A stretch of DNA of 64,000 bases from Symbiodinium natans. Taxonomy: Eukaryota; Sar; Dinophyceae; Suessiales; Symbiodiniaceae. The stretch is from contig CAJNDS010002235.1 in NCBI GenBank assembly GCA_905221605.1, positions 653,343-717,342 of the forward strand, read 5' to 3'. Shown piece after piece: positions 31,360 to 43,616 of the stretch. Below the pieces are notes generated by a model. It was not told the DNA's origin. It saw nothing but the letters and a program-made list of their open reading frames with translations, and did no database searches. The position numbers were made by a program, and so were the translations under genes. Position 1 is the stretch's first letter. Each line of letters starts with the position of its first letter.

Positions 31360-32072
31360 TGCTTGCCGAGAGCCAGGCCTCAGGTTCAGGCGCCCCAAAC
31401 TTTGCGGGACCAAACGAATCGACGGGCCTCACGAGTTGGCAGGGTTTGGGGCTTGGGGCTTGGGGTTTGGGGTTTGGAGTTTGGGGTTTGGGGTTTGGGG
31501 TTTAGGGTTTAGGGTTTGGGGTTTGGGGTTTCGGGTTTGGGGTTTGGGGTTTAGGGTTTAGGGTTCTAAGGGGGGCGTCTTGGGTTTGGGGGTTTTGGGT
31601 CCTTAGTGTCTTGGGGTTTCGGGTTTAGGGTTTGAGGGGTTGGGTTCAGGGTTCGAGTTGTAGGGGTTTAAAGGGGGGTTTTGGGGAGGTTTGGGCTTGC
31701 GGTTTGAAGGGGGGTTTGGGTCTAGGCTTCAGGGATTTTGGGGTTCCAGGGCAGGTTTGGGGAGGTTTAGGGTTAGGGTTCAGGGTTCAGGGGTGAGGGT
31801 TTAGGGTTCTAGGTGGTCCAAGGCAGGCTTGGGGTTTAATTCGGAGTGCAGACGGTGCAGTAGGGGCTTTGGGCTGTAGGTCGCTGTGTGCGGTGCGAGT
31901 ACACGTACGTGCGCGTGCATGAGGGGCACATGTGTGTGCAATGTGTGTTGTGCGGTTTTTGCACGCGTGCTGTGGTGTGCGCGCAAGCGGCTTCCTAACT
32001 TGTAACTCTGTGTTGCTCCATGAAACAGAACCAAACACAGAACACGTGCGTCTGCACGTGTACGCAGCAATA
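31360..32072. other. Non-coding; TTTGGGG/TTTAGGG array
   Basis: A mixed TTTGGGG and TTTAGGG array spans about 31440-31566. G-rich decayed units continue to about 31,810. A TG/GC-rich stretch at about 31,895-31,985 has no clear function. Confidence 0.55.
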
Positions 32073-32159
32073 AGTAGGGTTCTAATTGGGGTAACTATAC
32101 GTAACCCTATTTAGGGTACTTATAAACTGTACCTATAACTACCCCTGAACCTCAAAGTA
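32073..32159 (+). mobile_element. Family B right-end fragment
   Basis: TAATTGGGGTAAC and the end ACCCCTGAACCTCAAAGTA match the right half of family B. The left half is absent. Confidence 0.5.
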
Positions 32160-33729
32160 GCTTCTATACGGGGGCTATGATTGAAGACAAACAGAAGCTC
32201 TGCCTCAACTGCACCAAACATGCAAACACGGCAAGAGCTGCTGCACGACCCGTCAACATGCACATTGACATGCTACTAGGGTATTTGCGCAAATAGGGGT
32301 ACCCTGAATATACCCCAAAATAGTATAATCCTTATTGTAGGAACCCCCTACAGGGTAAACCCATATTCGGTAACCGCACTTGGGTACCATACAAAACAAG
32401 TACTAACTGGCATCCAAATCCTTCGCCCAACACATCTTCCTTGATACAACGCAAACGCATAGTCATAAACAGGCATGTTTACCTCAATTGGAGCTGACAC
32501 ACACACACACATAGCGAGAGAGAGAGAGAGAGCTCGACACACAGGCAAGGAGCTAGATCAATAGTTGTGTGTTTATAAACACAAGCTCCTTTGTTATACA
32601 GAAAGAAATACCCGTATTGAATCAGTCAAGAAGCCAAAAAACCCAAACGCCGGTCCCAATTCGGACGTGCCTGATCCATGGACTCCCACACAGGTCCTTC
32701 GGGCTTTGCAAATTTCAGGTTTAGGTCTCAGAGAACTCCGAACTTAAAGCCTCAGCCCTAAACCCCTGAATCTGAAGCCCTGAACCCTAAACCCTAAACC
32801 CGAAACCCGAAACCCTAAACTCTAAACCCTAAATCCTATAAACACTAAACCCTGCGCGACTTGGCTCAGGCAGCTCCTACGGCTCTGGGACCTGGCAGCC
32901 CTAAGACCTGCAATTTCCGAACCCGAAGCCTAACCCTAGCAAAAACTATAGTAATTCTAGCTGTTTAGGGTTTAGGGTTTAGGGTTTAGGGTTTAGGGTT
33001 TAGGGTTTAGGGTTTAGGGTTTAGGGTTTAGGGTTTAGGCCCGAAGCCTATACTGAACTTGGAATCCTAGCAAAAATGTTAATGAGCTTAGCTGTTTCTT
33101 ACGAAATGTAATACAAAAAATATGCAAAACAAAATATATATGTGTGTATTTATTTATTTCTTTATCTATTTACTTAATACATATATATATGTAGATATGT
33201 CTTCTTTCCCCAAGTATCCCTAAGAAGGCAGAGTTTTGGAGGCCTTTGGGGGCTTCGGTTTAGGGTTTAGGGTTTAGGGTTCAGTGTTCAGGTTTTGGGG
33301 TGCTTTGGGGGCTTTATGGCTACTAGAGTTGCCAGGGCTTTTCCGGATTTGGGATTCAAGGGCTCTCGGGTTCGTACTCCGAAGCCGCCACCCCAACCCT
33401 AACCCTAAACCCTAAACCCTAAACCCTAAACCCTAAACCCTAAACCCTAAACCCTAAACCCTAAACCCCACACCCCACACCGCAGCCTGCATCTTCTGCA
33501 GGGCTTGTGCAGTGATCTGGGCAGAGCGTCCGGCAACTCCTGGCGGCTTCTGTGGTGGCCCCCCGTTTCGGGTTTAGGGTTTAGGTTTAGGCTTTAGGCT
33601 TTAGGCTTTAGGCTTTAGGGTTTAGGGTTTAGGGTTTCGGGTTTAGGGTTGATGCCCCGAGTGAGCTTTCTGACTGAGGGCAAGCCGGGACCGATCTGCT
33701 TGTTTCGCCTGTTTGGCCTTTGTGTCTTA
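32160..33729. other. Non-coding with arrays and microsatellites
   Basis: A CA/GA microsatellite is at about 32501-32532. TTTAGGG arrays lie at 32964-33038 and about 33575-33655, the latter with four TTTAGGC units (about 33588-33615). A CCCTAAA array is at about 33393-33470. A TA-rich patch is at about 33125-33195. Confidence 0.6.
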
Positions 33730-33910
33730 CAGCTAGAACCAGGAGTAACCTGCGAGTAGGAATAAAAGCGGATTTCAGGGCACTTGTAAGGGAACCTATA
33801 CCCTGCTCTTGTCTCATGTAGGCCGCAGCCTCTTGAGCCTGTCTTGTTGCTTGCGGCTTCTCTCGCTCATGAGTTTCTAGGCGGCCAACAAGCGTTTTCA
33901 GCTGCTCCAA
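33650..33910 (-). other. Possible broken coding fragment interrupted by a family C element
   Basis: On the minus strand, 33910 to about 33800 encodes a helical, charged stretch (E-Q-L-K-T-L-V-G-R-L-E-T-H-E-R-E, then Q-E-A-A-A-Y-M-R-Q-E-Q). The frame then runs into the family C element (33730-33805) and resumes with R-H-K-G-Q-T-G-E-T. It resembles an exon or transposon gag piece cut by an insertion, but no family is recognised. Confidence 0.25.
33730..33805 (+). mobile_element. Family C palindromic element, partial
   Basis: AGAACCAGGAGTAACCTGCG and ACTTGTAAGGGAACC match family C; the right terminal repeat is missing. Confidence 0.55.
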
Positions 33911-34254
33911 AGAGAGGAAAAGACATCTTATCGGTTTAGGGTTTAGGGCTTAGGGTTTAGGGTTGAGGTGAAACGCTGGCCACCAGACACGACGAGTAAC
34001 TCTCACGAAGCGCAACCCAAAACCCGAAATCCTAAACCCCATAGAGCTTTGGGGGGGGGGGGGTAGGGTATCGAGGGTGGCGTTCTGGACCCCGAGAAAC
34101 TGGAGCCACAAACCACACAGGTCCACACAGACACAAAGAACACAGAACAACAGTGGCAAGCATCAACATGCAGGCAACAAAAGGGAGCGTGTAGAGAAAC
34201 GTATGACCTGCTTTTGCTATTGCTTGTCAACTTTGTTTATTTAGATGTATACCC

Positions 34255-34364
34255 TTGGTAGCCCGGTAACCCCATTATGATAAGCGTGCCTCTTTTGGGG
34301 TTGCTCGCTTTCTAAGCAAACCCCTGAACCAGAAAAAAGGGGAAGGGTGCCACTGGGCTACCAA
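34255..34364 (+). mobile_element. Family D palindromic element
   Basis: TTGGTAGCCCGGTAACC and CCACTGGGCTACCAA are terminal inverted repeats of a 110-bp element. The inner part has CCTCTTTTGGGG against its partial complement. Confidence 0.75.
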
Positions 34365-35200
34365 GACACCCTGCACCCTAAACCCTAAACCCTAAACCCT
34401 AAACCCTAAACCCTAATTTCGTTCCCTTTGATGTATGTCAATGTTGCCTGCCTACTCCCGGGCTTTAGCCATATACCCAGCAGCCAGAAGCTCTCCAGCA
34501 GCAGCGGGGTAGCTGTTCCGCTGACGGAGGGCGGTAGGCCCAGAAGCACAGCCTACAGCTGGACCGGTTTAAGGCGGTTCAGGGTTTAGGGTGTAGGGTT
34601 TAGGGTTTGTTTAGAGGTTTTGTGTAGGGTTTCTATGCAGGGCTTCGGGTTTGGGGTTTAGAAACTGGTGCAGAGGGAGACTGGGGGGGAGAAATAGTGC
34701 CCTGGGTTTTCATACGGGCGTCCAGAATGTCAAGGGTGTTCGGGTTTAAGGTTTAGGGCAGGTTTAGGGCTTAGCGTTCAAGTGCTTAAGGTTGGGGTGT
34801 TCCCCCTGATACTAACAGTAGTACCCCCGACTATTTTTACCTCGTACATCCCAAGGTATTCTGGGCAACCATTTCGGGATTCTGGTTTTCGGGAGGATTC
34901 TATGGTCAAGGGTACTATATATCCCTTAGAGCATCTTAGAGGGTTCTACAAGGGCATCTACTGGTTGGATCTTGGTAGGGGCAAGCCCCCGCAACACACA
35001 TCTTGTTTATGGGACTTGCCTCGCCCTCGAAGCTACGGCACCTACATTAATTGGGAGGCTGGGGAACAGTCGAAGCTAACGCTTCTTCTTCTTCGTCTTC
35101 TTCTTCGTCTTCTTTTTCTTCTTCTTCTTCTTTTGGCGAGGGGGTTACGGTTTAGGGTTTAGGGTTTAGGGTTTAGGGTTTAGGGCTTAGGGTTTAGGGT

Positions 35201-35246
<46 letters not shown>

Positions 35247-35530
35247 GGTTCAGGGGGCTTATGGGGTGTAGGAGGGGCTGGAGACTAGGCTTCTGCCTTC
35301 TTAGGTCTGGCAGAATGTATTAAAAAAAACAACTGTTTATTCCTTTTTGGGTTTAAGTACCCTGAAGAATGTAAAATGTTACCCAACTATGACAAAGGAA
35401 TGCACATGGTTGGTCACAGGGTATGCTGGGCACAGAAGTCATTGCCCAGGGCACCCACTCTGGCCGCCAAATAAGCGTTCGCAAATAAGCGTTCGCGACT
35501 CAAGGAAACCATGAATCTCACGGCAGTTGT
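34365..35530. other. Non-coding; arrays, CTT repeat
   Basis: A CCCTAAA array is at 34375-34416. A family F-like left half (GGTGTTCCCCCTGATACTAA) is at about 34794-34852. A CTT microsatellite is at about 35083-35132. A TTTAGGG array (about 35147-35200) runs into eight TTGAGGG units (about 35197-35250). Confidence 0.6.
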
Positions 35531-35635
35531 ATGGTCCCTTAGTCTGGGCCCTTAAAAGGGGACCCCTTATATACCCCTCAAAAGCCCAAGACCCCCCATA
35601 CTTCAGAACCCTTTAACGGAGGTAAGGGACCACAT
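35531..35635 (+). mobile_element. Family G palindromic element
   Basis: ATGGTCCCTTAGTCTGGGCC opens it, and ACTTCAGAACCCTTTAACGG with GTAAGGGACCACAT closes it. It aligns with the copy at 15,454, including a CAGTT sequence just upstream of both. Confidence 0.65.
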
Positions 35636-36056
35636 TAGCGAGAACCATGTTAAGGGCTCATAGCTCTTTGTGGTTCTCAAAGTGTTCGATGTGAAGGTTT
35701 AGGAAGTCACAACTTACCAATGCAGTCGGGCATAGATACAAAGCAGATGAACCCCAAATGTGTGAAAACATGCATAAATAAATATATATGTATATATATA
35801 TGTGTAGGTAAGAACACCGCGAAAAATAGCAACGATTAGTAAATAAATGAATGAATGCATACATATAAAAAATATCAAAAAAAACAAAGACATAAGTAAA
35901 TAAAACAAACAAACATATATTTACATATATATATATATGTATATAAGAGCTCACGGCGATTCCGTCGCGGAGGTGCCGCCGAGGCACTGGTAAACGTGCG
36001 GCATGCCTGACTAGGTCCCAAAGTACCCCAGAAGGAACAAACAAGAGGGTACTCTT

Positions 36057-36170
36057 TGGGGGGTTTACCAATTTAGGGGTACCTTATTGGGGTCCTTACA
36101 ACAAGGGGATCCTACTACTTGGGGGTCTATATTGGGGCCCCCCCCCCCCCCCCATTTTCGTAAACCCTCT
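36057..36170 (+). mobile_element. Family E palindromic element
   Basis: GGGGGGTTTACCAATTTAGG opens it and ATTTTCGTAAACCCTC closes it. A C run has grown inside the right half (about 36137-36153). Confidence 0.7.
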
Positions 36171-39100
36171 TTTGCGTTTTGCTGGAAGAAGGCTAATGAT
36201 TGAAACTGCGGGACTAGCAGCGTGCAGTCCCTGTAAGGCAGCTTCCTACCTCACAAACAGAGCCAGTACTTCAGGGTATGCACAGGACTCACAGTTTGCT
36301 GTCTCTGTGGCGTATGAGCGGGCCTGCAGCTCAAGCTGCAGCTTATGGAGGGTCCCGACTCGTTAGGGTTCAGGATTTAGGGTGCAGGACTACAAGCTGT
36401 CGCCCTAAACCCTAAACCCTAAACCCTAAACCCTAACCCTAGACCCTAAACCCCAGACCCTAAACCCTAAACCCCCTGAACCCCCTGAACCCGGCTTCGA
36501 ATGAGGCGGGGCACCTGGACCGACGTAGAGGTGCACGTCAGCGCTGGCTTGGATGACTCGGAAGGCGAACCCTGCCACGAAGGCTTTTGGGTTCAGGGTT
36601 TAAGGTTTAGGGTTTAAGGTGTAGGGCTTAGGGCTTAGGTTTAAGTTTAGGGTGTTTTGGGGCGTGTAGCTTTTTTTTTTTTTCTGGGGGGGGGGGGGGG
36701 GGGGCGGAGGTTTCGGGTGTGGTTTTTGTTGGGTTCTAGGTTTCAGGTTTTGGGGCTTGGGGCATTTGGGGGATTTTAAGATTTAGGGTGTGGGTTTAGA
36801 TAAGGTATCCGGGTTTTGAGAGGTTCTGTGTTGTGGGCGTGGGGCTGTAGAGACCTTGAACTCGGGGTTTAGGGTTGAAGGCTTAGGGTTTAGGGTTTAG
36901 GGTTTAGGGTTTAGGGCTACTTCTTACACAATGCATTGATCCTCGAAACCCTGAAAGAAGAAGCGGACCCCGAAAGCACTCAACCCTTGCGCTCAAGCCG
37001 AAAGAACTGGCCCTCGGTTTAGGGTTTAGGGTTTAGGGTTTAGGGTTTGCCCTAAACCCCGAACCATAAAGAGCTCGAACCTCACACCCTGAACCTTGAA
37101 TCTTGAAAAGATCACCCCTAGCCCGAACCTCCAAACCCTAAACCCTGAACTCGAAACCGGAAACCCGAAACCCTAAACCCTAAACCCTAAACCCTAAACC
37201 CTAAACTGAGAGGCACTCAGGCCTTCGATGGAGGAGCGGAGGAGCTCGCCGCCGCCCACAGAGATCCAAAGCCTTATATGGCTTGGGGTTCAGGGTTTAG
37301 GGTTTAGGGTTTAGGTTTTAGGGTTTTCTTGGTTTAGGGGTTTAGGGGCTTAGGAGCTTAGGGGTTTAGGATTTAGACTTTGGGGGTTTAGGGGGTTTGG
37401 AAGGTCCTCGTCTGTAGGCTGCTGTAGGGTTTAGGGGTTTCAGATGCTTAGGGTTGAGGGGTTTGGGGTTTCGGGCTGATCCTTCACCCTGAACCCTAAG
37501 CCCTAAACCCTAAACCCTAAACCCTAAACCCTAAGCTTAAACCCTAAGCTTGTTGATTTGTTGGTTCTCAAGGCCTTGTGGTTGGACACTCCTCCTCAAG
37601 TAGATAGATTCGCCCCTTCACAGCCCCATATTCCACCCACTTAAGGACTGAAAGGTCCCTAAACCCTAAACCCTAAACCCTAAACCCGAAACCCTAAACC
37701 CTAAACCCGGTCATTTCCACAAGATCCAAAACCTGAGCACCATATTTCCCTAGCTGCTGAGCACCCTTGGCCAACAAAAGGTTCACCTTTCAATTCTGGT
37801 AGGATGCTACCACCAAAAGGTTAAGGGTAACCCTAAACCCTAAACCCTAAATCCTAAACCCTAAACCCTAAGGCCCTAATGCCTTACCTACACAGCTACA
37901 TGTTTCAAAGGGATTGGGCTCATCAGTCGTGTTTTTCGGGGTTCAGGGCCAGGCTCGTGAATACAAGACTTTACGTTCAGAGTTCCGGGAGTTTAGGGTT
38001 CAGGGTTTAGGGTTTAGGGTTCAGGGTTTAGGGTTTAGGGTTTGGGGGTTCGAGATATAAACCCTGAACCGTAAACCAGCTCGGCCACTGTGAATGACAC
38101 TTCAAGAAAGGGAAGCTTCTTGCCTGAAGCTGTCACAGCCTTAGGTTAAATGCGAGCTTGCTTAGGTTAAATGCGAGCTTGCGGGGGTTTAAGGTTTAGG
38201 GTTTATGGTTTGGGTTTACGAGTTTGGGGTTTAGGGTTTGGCATTCGAGATAAAGGAGTTTAGCGATTTTTGTTGTTCGTCTGTTTTTTTTTTTTTGGGG
38301 GGGGGGGTTATAACGGCTTGCGAAATCTGCATGCACAGTGGCGGAGGCAAAGTCGCGAGCTCCTCATGGGCAGCACAAGGAGGAGGCTTTAGGGTTTAGG
38401 GTTTATTCGGGTTTAGGGTTTAGGGTTTAGGGTTCATGGATTGGCTTGCTAGGAACTTCACGTTTGGGTCTTAAGGTGTTCACGTTGCCGGAGTCCGAGA
38501 ACCAAGGCAGAAATACGCGAAGGACCTACAACTGCCTTGTGGAGGATTTTGAGACTTCGAGACTGCTAAACGGCTCCCGGTGGCGATCCTTTCGTGCACC
38601 GTGGTTTATGTTTGAGAGACTAAGACTACCCTAAACCCAAAAAACCCAAAACCCTCAGCCCTAAACCCTAAACCCTGAATGCCCTAAAAGCCTTTGGGAG
38701 GGAGGGGGGGGGGGGGCATCACCAAAGCCAGGACGTCGACTCGGGGAAACGAATTGGGGTTTTTAAGGTTTTGTGGTTTAGGGTTTCGGGTTCAGGGCTA
38801 TCATATCGAGGCTGAACAAAACTTTTTCACCTCATGGATGTTGGGTAGCTCCTGTAATAACCCCAAACCCTAAACCCTAAGCCCGAAACCCTAAACCCTA
38901 AACCCTAAACCCGAAACCCTATCTCCTTGAACCTGAAGCCCTAAACCCCTTGCCTCCAAGCTGGCGTGGAGGGGAGCCACCAGGGGATCATCATGGTCTG
39001 CACCTGCGCGCCAACGGGCCATTGCTGCGAGGCTTTTGGGATTTAGGGGTTTAGGGTTTAGGGTTTAGGGTTTAGGGTTTAGGGTTTAGGGTGAGTGTAG

Positions 39101-40441
39101 GGGTTGACCAACAGGGGACGAACGGGTGACCAAGGGGTGACTAACGAAGCGGGTGGGTGGGAGGGCGGGCGGGTGTGTGGGTGCGTGGGTGTGGGCGTGG
39201 AGAGAGGTCGCTGCTTTCATGAAAGCCGTGCTCCGGTTGGGACGCGAGACTGGATCTGGCATGGTAGGGTTTAGGGTTTAGGGTTTAGGGTTTAGGGTTT
39301 AGGGCTTAGGGTTTAGGGTTTAGGGTCTTTGGGTTTAGGGTTTAGGGTGTCGGATACTTAAGGTGACTTGTTGTTTTCCGCCGGCCTGCAGTATACAGCG
39401 CGACAAACTCCTCCATCATGGCTTTCTGGCCTGCAGTCCACTGATGCAAGAAACTCACTGTACTATTGTGAATTCTATTACAAATCACTACTGTAACATA
39501 TCATTATACGACATCATACAGTTCTTCGTATTTTGATTTGTTTATATTAGTATTACTGCCCTCGCACTCTCAGATTGTCTTATACCGGCCACCCACTCCT
39601 ACTCCTGATGCAAGCCCCTGGCACACCGCTTGCTATTTGTGGTGTACGGCTTAGGGCTTACGGACAATTAGCAGAACACTATGAGCTGTTGGGGTTCTAT
39701 AAAGGAAGGAGCGTGAACCTACCTCCCACAATAAGGGTACGAGACGGTGCTATTTGCCATAGCACACAGGAAGCCTGAATACTGCACACCCCTCGAACTC
39801 AAAGCAGGCCCAGCCATCCGACAAAGGCGCCGACGTAGTCGTGAGATTAGAAGATTATAGACGTTGGGCAATATGATCCCTAAACCCTAAACCCTAAACC
39901 CTCAACCCCAAACCCCAAACCCTAAACCCTAAACCCTAAACCCTAAACCCTAAACCCTAAACGGATCGAGGTACCGATGTAGTCGTAGGCTGCGTTGTGC
40001 GTCCAGGACTTGGAGTTGAAAGGCAGCATCTCGACCCATGGGCTCAGGAGCACCTAAAATGCTGAGGTTTAGGGTTTAGGGTTTATAGGGTTTAGGGTTT
40101 AGGGTTTAGGGTTTAGGGTTTAGGGTTTAGGGTTTAGGGTTTAGGGTTTAGGGTTTAGGCTTTTAGGGTTGGGGGTTTAGGGTTTAGGGTATCCGAACTA
40201 CAGACCCCAGCTGCCGGGAGTTTGCATCAGCATAGGCGCTGAATTTGGTGAATTTTGGGACGTTGGCTTTTCCTTTGTAACGCTTTTCAGCTGGATAAGG
40301 GCTTAGGGCTTAGGCTAAAGGGATTATGGCTTTGGGCTCTTGCAGCCCTCAATCTCACAGGTGTGGCATCCACAGCGTAGCCCAGTGACCGCACCAGCAG
40401 GCATTTCAGCCCCGATGGCCTGCGAACGCCATCATGGGGTT
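36171..40441. other. Non-coding with many telomere-like arrays
   Basis: CCCTAAA arrays lie at about 36400-36490, 37137-37205, 37495-37535, 37660-37708, 37828-37872 and 39878-39961. TTTAGGG arrays lie at about 36883-36917, 37018-37048, 37992-38043, 39045-39092, 39266-39330 and 40067-40190. T-run/G-run tracts are at 36671-36704 and 38284-38307. A 22-bp unit is duplicated at about 38138-38181. The unique stretch 39,350-39,870 holds no recognised gene. Confidence 0.6.
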
Positions 40442-40537
40442 TACCCAAAGGCTCCTATGTAGTACCTTTTTGGGGGGTAGTATATCAGAATCCCCTATAA
40501 CTAACCCAAAAAGGAACTACATTGGAGCCTTTGGGTA
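40442..40537 (+). mobile_element. Family A palindromic element
   Basis: TACCCAAAGGCTCCTATGTA to GGAGCCTTTGGGTA, 96 bp, with TA at both ends. Confidence 0.85.
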
Positions 40538-40754
40538 GTCTAAGGGGGCCTTACATCTCCCAACTCTCCACCTTTCAACCCAAAAACATGCAGTGAAGCC
40601 CCATAAGCCCCATAAGCCCCTAAGACCCCAGAAGCCCTCAAACCGCAAGACCCGGCCCATATTAGCCCTAAAGCCCCATATGCCCTGAAGTCCTGCAAGC
40701 CCTACAATATATGTGTTATAAGCCCTGTAATTGCTATAAACCTTATAACCCCTG

Positions 40755-40864
40755 CCAGTAACCATCTTGTAATTACGGTACTTTTTGGGCTGGTTACTTT
40801 GTATGGTTACCTTATAAGGGAACCCGGAAACACAAAAAGGGCAAAGAGCACCACCGGGCTACCA
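40755..40864 (+). mobile_element. Family D palindromic element, worn left end
   Basis: CCAGTAACCATCTTGTAATTA, then TTTTTGGGCTGGTTACTTTG, TATAAGGGAACC, and CACCGGGCTACCAA. A CCCTAAA array begins almost directly after it (40867-40939). Confidence 0.6.
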
Positions 40865-41759
40865 AGAAACCCTAAACCCTAAACCCTAAACCCTAAACCC
40901 TAAACCCTAAACCCTAAACCCTAAACCCTAAACCCTAAATGCCGGCCTGCAGCTTCAGTAGCAGGGCCAGGGCTAAGTTGCCCCCTGCGCTGTCGCCGGA
41001 CACAACGACGTCCTTTACAGGCGGGGGCTTACGACATTTTTTGGGGGGTTTAGGGTTTAAGGTTAGGGTTTAGGGTTTAGGGTTTCGGGGCTGGCGGACG
41101 CCTCGAGTTCTTGGCCTTGCAAAAAAAACGATGTACATCCATCACTTGAAGTTTCTGCGGAGGCTCCTAGGAGCTTCCGAGAGGCCTGCGGGAGGCGCTT
41201 GGCATTATTTGGGTTTAGGCCGGTTTCGAGTTTAGGAGTGCAGGGGTTTACATGGTTTGTTGTACGTGGGTAGAACCCCCTAATATCCCAAAACACACAC
41301 ACACACAACACCCAAACCTTGTAAACCACGCGCAGCCGATATATCCCCTATGAACCCTATATAAGCCCTGCAAACCCGATAACCCCTATAAAGCCTATCA
41401 CAACCCACATCCGATAAACCCTAACAACCCTACAAACCCTTTCGCACCCCACACTCTATGAACCCCATAAAACACAAACCCCAAACCCCAAACACCCAAC
41501 CCCAAACACCCAAACACACAAACACCCAAGCCCCAAATCCTAAACCCTAAACCCTAAACCCCAAACCCCAAACACCCAACCCTAAAAACCCTACAAAGCA
41601 AACGCAATCGGACGTCCTTGGCTTTGAGGCCCTGGTCTCGGAGCCATTGCCAAACCTCCAGAGCCTCGGTCTGCCATGTTCGAGGGTGTTGACTTTTTGT
41701 GTGTCCTGTGTTACTGTTATTGTTATTCATATTATTTTGCTTTTACTCTTCTGTTTTTT

Positions 41760-41816
<57 letters not shown>

Positions 41817-42837
41817 GGGGGGGGGGGGGGGGTTAGGGCTTAGGGTTTAAGAGGTTAGGGTTCAGGGTTTAGGGTCTAGGGTCTCTTCGGGTTTTCGCGG
41901 TTTGTGGAGTCTGCATAGGGTTGAAGTTTAGGATTTCGTAGGGTTAAGGGTTTGCAGGGTACCTCTCGGTAACCCAGCAAGCTTTGAAACCATAAAACCC
42001 CAAACCCTAAACCCTAGACCCTAAACCCTAAACCCTAAACCCCATGTTTTTTGGCCAGAGCTTTGGATGTTGCTTTTTAATCGCTGCAGAGTTGTTGGCT
42101 TTGGAGTTTCGGGTTTTCAGGCGGTTTAAGGTTTTAGGACCCTAAACCCTTAAACCCTTAAACCCTTAAACCCTTAAACCCTTAAACCCTTAAACCCTTA
42201 AACCCCTAAACCCTAAACCCTGAACCCTAAACCCTAAACCCTTGGTGATGGGCCTTCTAGGGTGTTGTGGCGGGCCGGGCTTAGGGCTTGGGGCTGCAGA
42301 CTTGAGGCTTGAGGCTTAAGGCCTTGGGCTGAGGGCTTAGGCTTTAGTTAGGGTTTAGGGTTTAGGGTTTAGGGTTTAGGGTTTAGGGTTTAGGGTGTAG
42401 GGTTTAGGGTGAGTTAGGCTTAGGTAGCTGGAGGGTGGAGTTGCTTCCCGAAGCCTGATCCCCCCCCAAACATCGACCTACGAGAAGCCGCCAACCATAA
42501 ACCCCCCCCCCCCCCCCCCCCCCCCGAAACCCTAAACCCTAAACCCTAAACCCTAAACCCTAAACCCTAAACCCTAAACCCTCAACCTCATATATAAGCC
42601 CCCACAAAGCGCAAGCCCTTTAAACCCTAAACCCCAAACCCTAAGACATTAAAAACAACCTAAACCGTAAACCCTAACCCATAAACCCTAAACCTTTAAC
42701 CACCCTCGCAAGACATAATGAGGGTCAGACGTTCTCCAGGGCTGCAGGATACGGCGCCTTTTGTAGCAGGGTCGGTGGAGGTTGGTCGCTGCGCCCGCCG
42801 CATAAGAGTCATATTTCAGGGTGTGCTTAAGGGTGCG
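40865..42837. other. Non-coding; arrays and a T55-G17 tract
   Basis: CCCTAAA arrays lie at 40867-40939, about 42002-42045, 42138-42240 and 42527-42592; the third begins with about seven CCCTTAAA units. A TTTAGGG array is at about 42354-42408. A pure T run of 55 followed by 17 G lies at 41761-41832. A 24-C run lies at 42502-42525 and leads straight into CCCTAAA units. Confidence 0.65.
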
Positions 42838-42931
42838 TACCCAAAGGCTCCTATGTAGTACCTTTTTGGGGTAGTCTAGTAGAATCCCCTATAACTAACC
42901 CCACAAGGAACTACATTGGAGCCTTTGGGTA
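42838..42931 (+). mobile_element. Family A palindromic element
   Basis: TACCCAAAGGCTCCTATGTA to GGAGCCTTTGGGTA, 94 bp, with TA at both ends. Confidence 0.85.
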
Positions 42932-43526
42932 GTATCATTTCAGCTCTAACTGCGGGGTCTTAAAGGCTGGGGAATCTCCTTGGTGGATGCTTCGTACTTC
43001 TCTTGAGCACCAGCCGCCCTCTACGGTAAGTAAAGAAGTAGCCTCAGACCCCAAACCCAAAAACCCTAAACCCCAAACCCTAAACCCTAAACCTGAAACC
43101 CTAGCCCTAAACCCTAAACCCCAAACCCAAAAACCCTAAACCCCAAACCCTAAACCCCAAACCCTAAACCGCAGGAAGAACCCGCAGCCGCCCTTCGAGC
43201 TCCTGCGGCGGCTTCGGGTAGTCCACGGAGAAGCAGCGGCATCCACCCAGTGCCTTCACCTGAACTTCAAGGTTTGGCATTGGCCCAGGAACTTTAGGGG
43301 AAAAAAAAGGGCCCCCAAGCCCGAAACCCGAAACCCGAAACCCGAAACCCTAAACCCTAAACCCTAAACCCTAAACCTCAAGGGTTTGGGTTTCAGGCCA
43401 GAGTTTTCGCTCCTCGGTATTCGTGAGTTTGGGGGCGGGCTGAGGATCTTCATGAGAGTTGAGGGCTTTGGGGTGATGATATGGAGGCTACAAACTGAGT
43501 CGAGAAGGGTGTAGGTGGTGATAAGA
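42932..43526. other. Non-coding with degenerate CCCTAAA units
   Basis: Degenerate arrays at about 43050-43168 and 43318-43375, the latter starting with four CCCGAAA units. Nothing else is recognised. Confidence 0.5.
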
Positions 43527-43616
43527 TCAGATCTCTCAAATATGGTCCCTTTACGTACCCTAAACAATTTGGGGTCGCTTGAAACGAAAGGCCCAAACTT
43601 AGAGAAGTGACTAGAA
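43527..43616 (+). mobile_element. Family H palindromic element
   Basis: TCAGATCTCTCAAATATGGT opens it and AAACTTAGAGAAGTGACTA closes it. It matches copies at 45,461 and 48,848. Confidence 0.5.

Noticed and set aside
34782-35162. 126-codon frame
   Set aside because: It runs through a family F half-copy, a CTT microsatellite and TTTAGGG units; nothing in it resembles a protein family.
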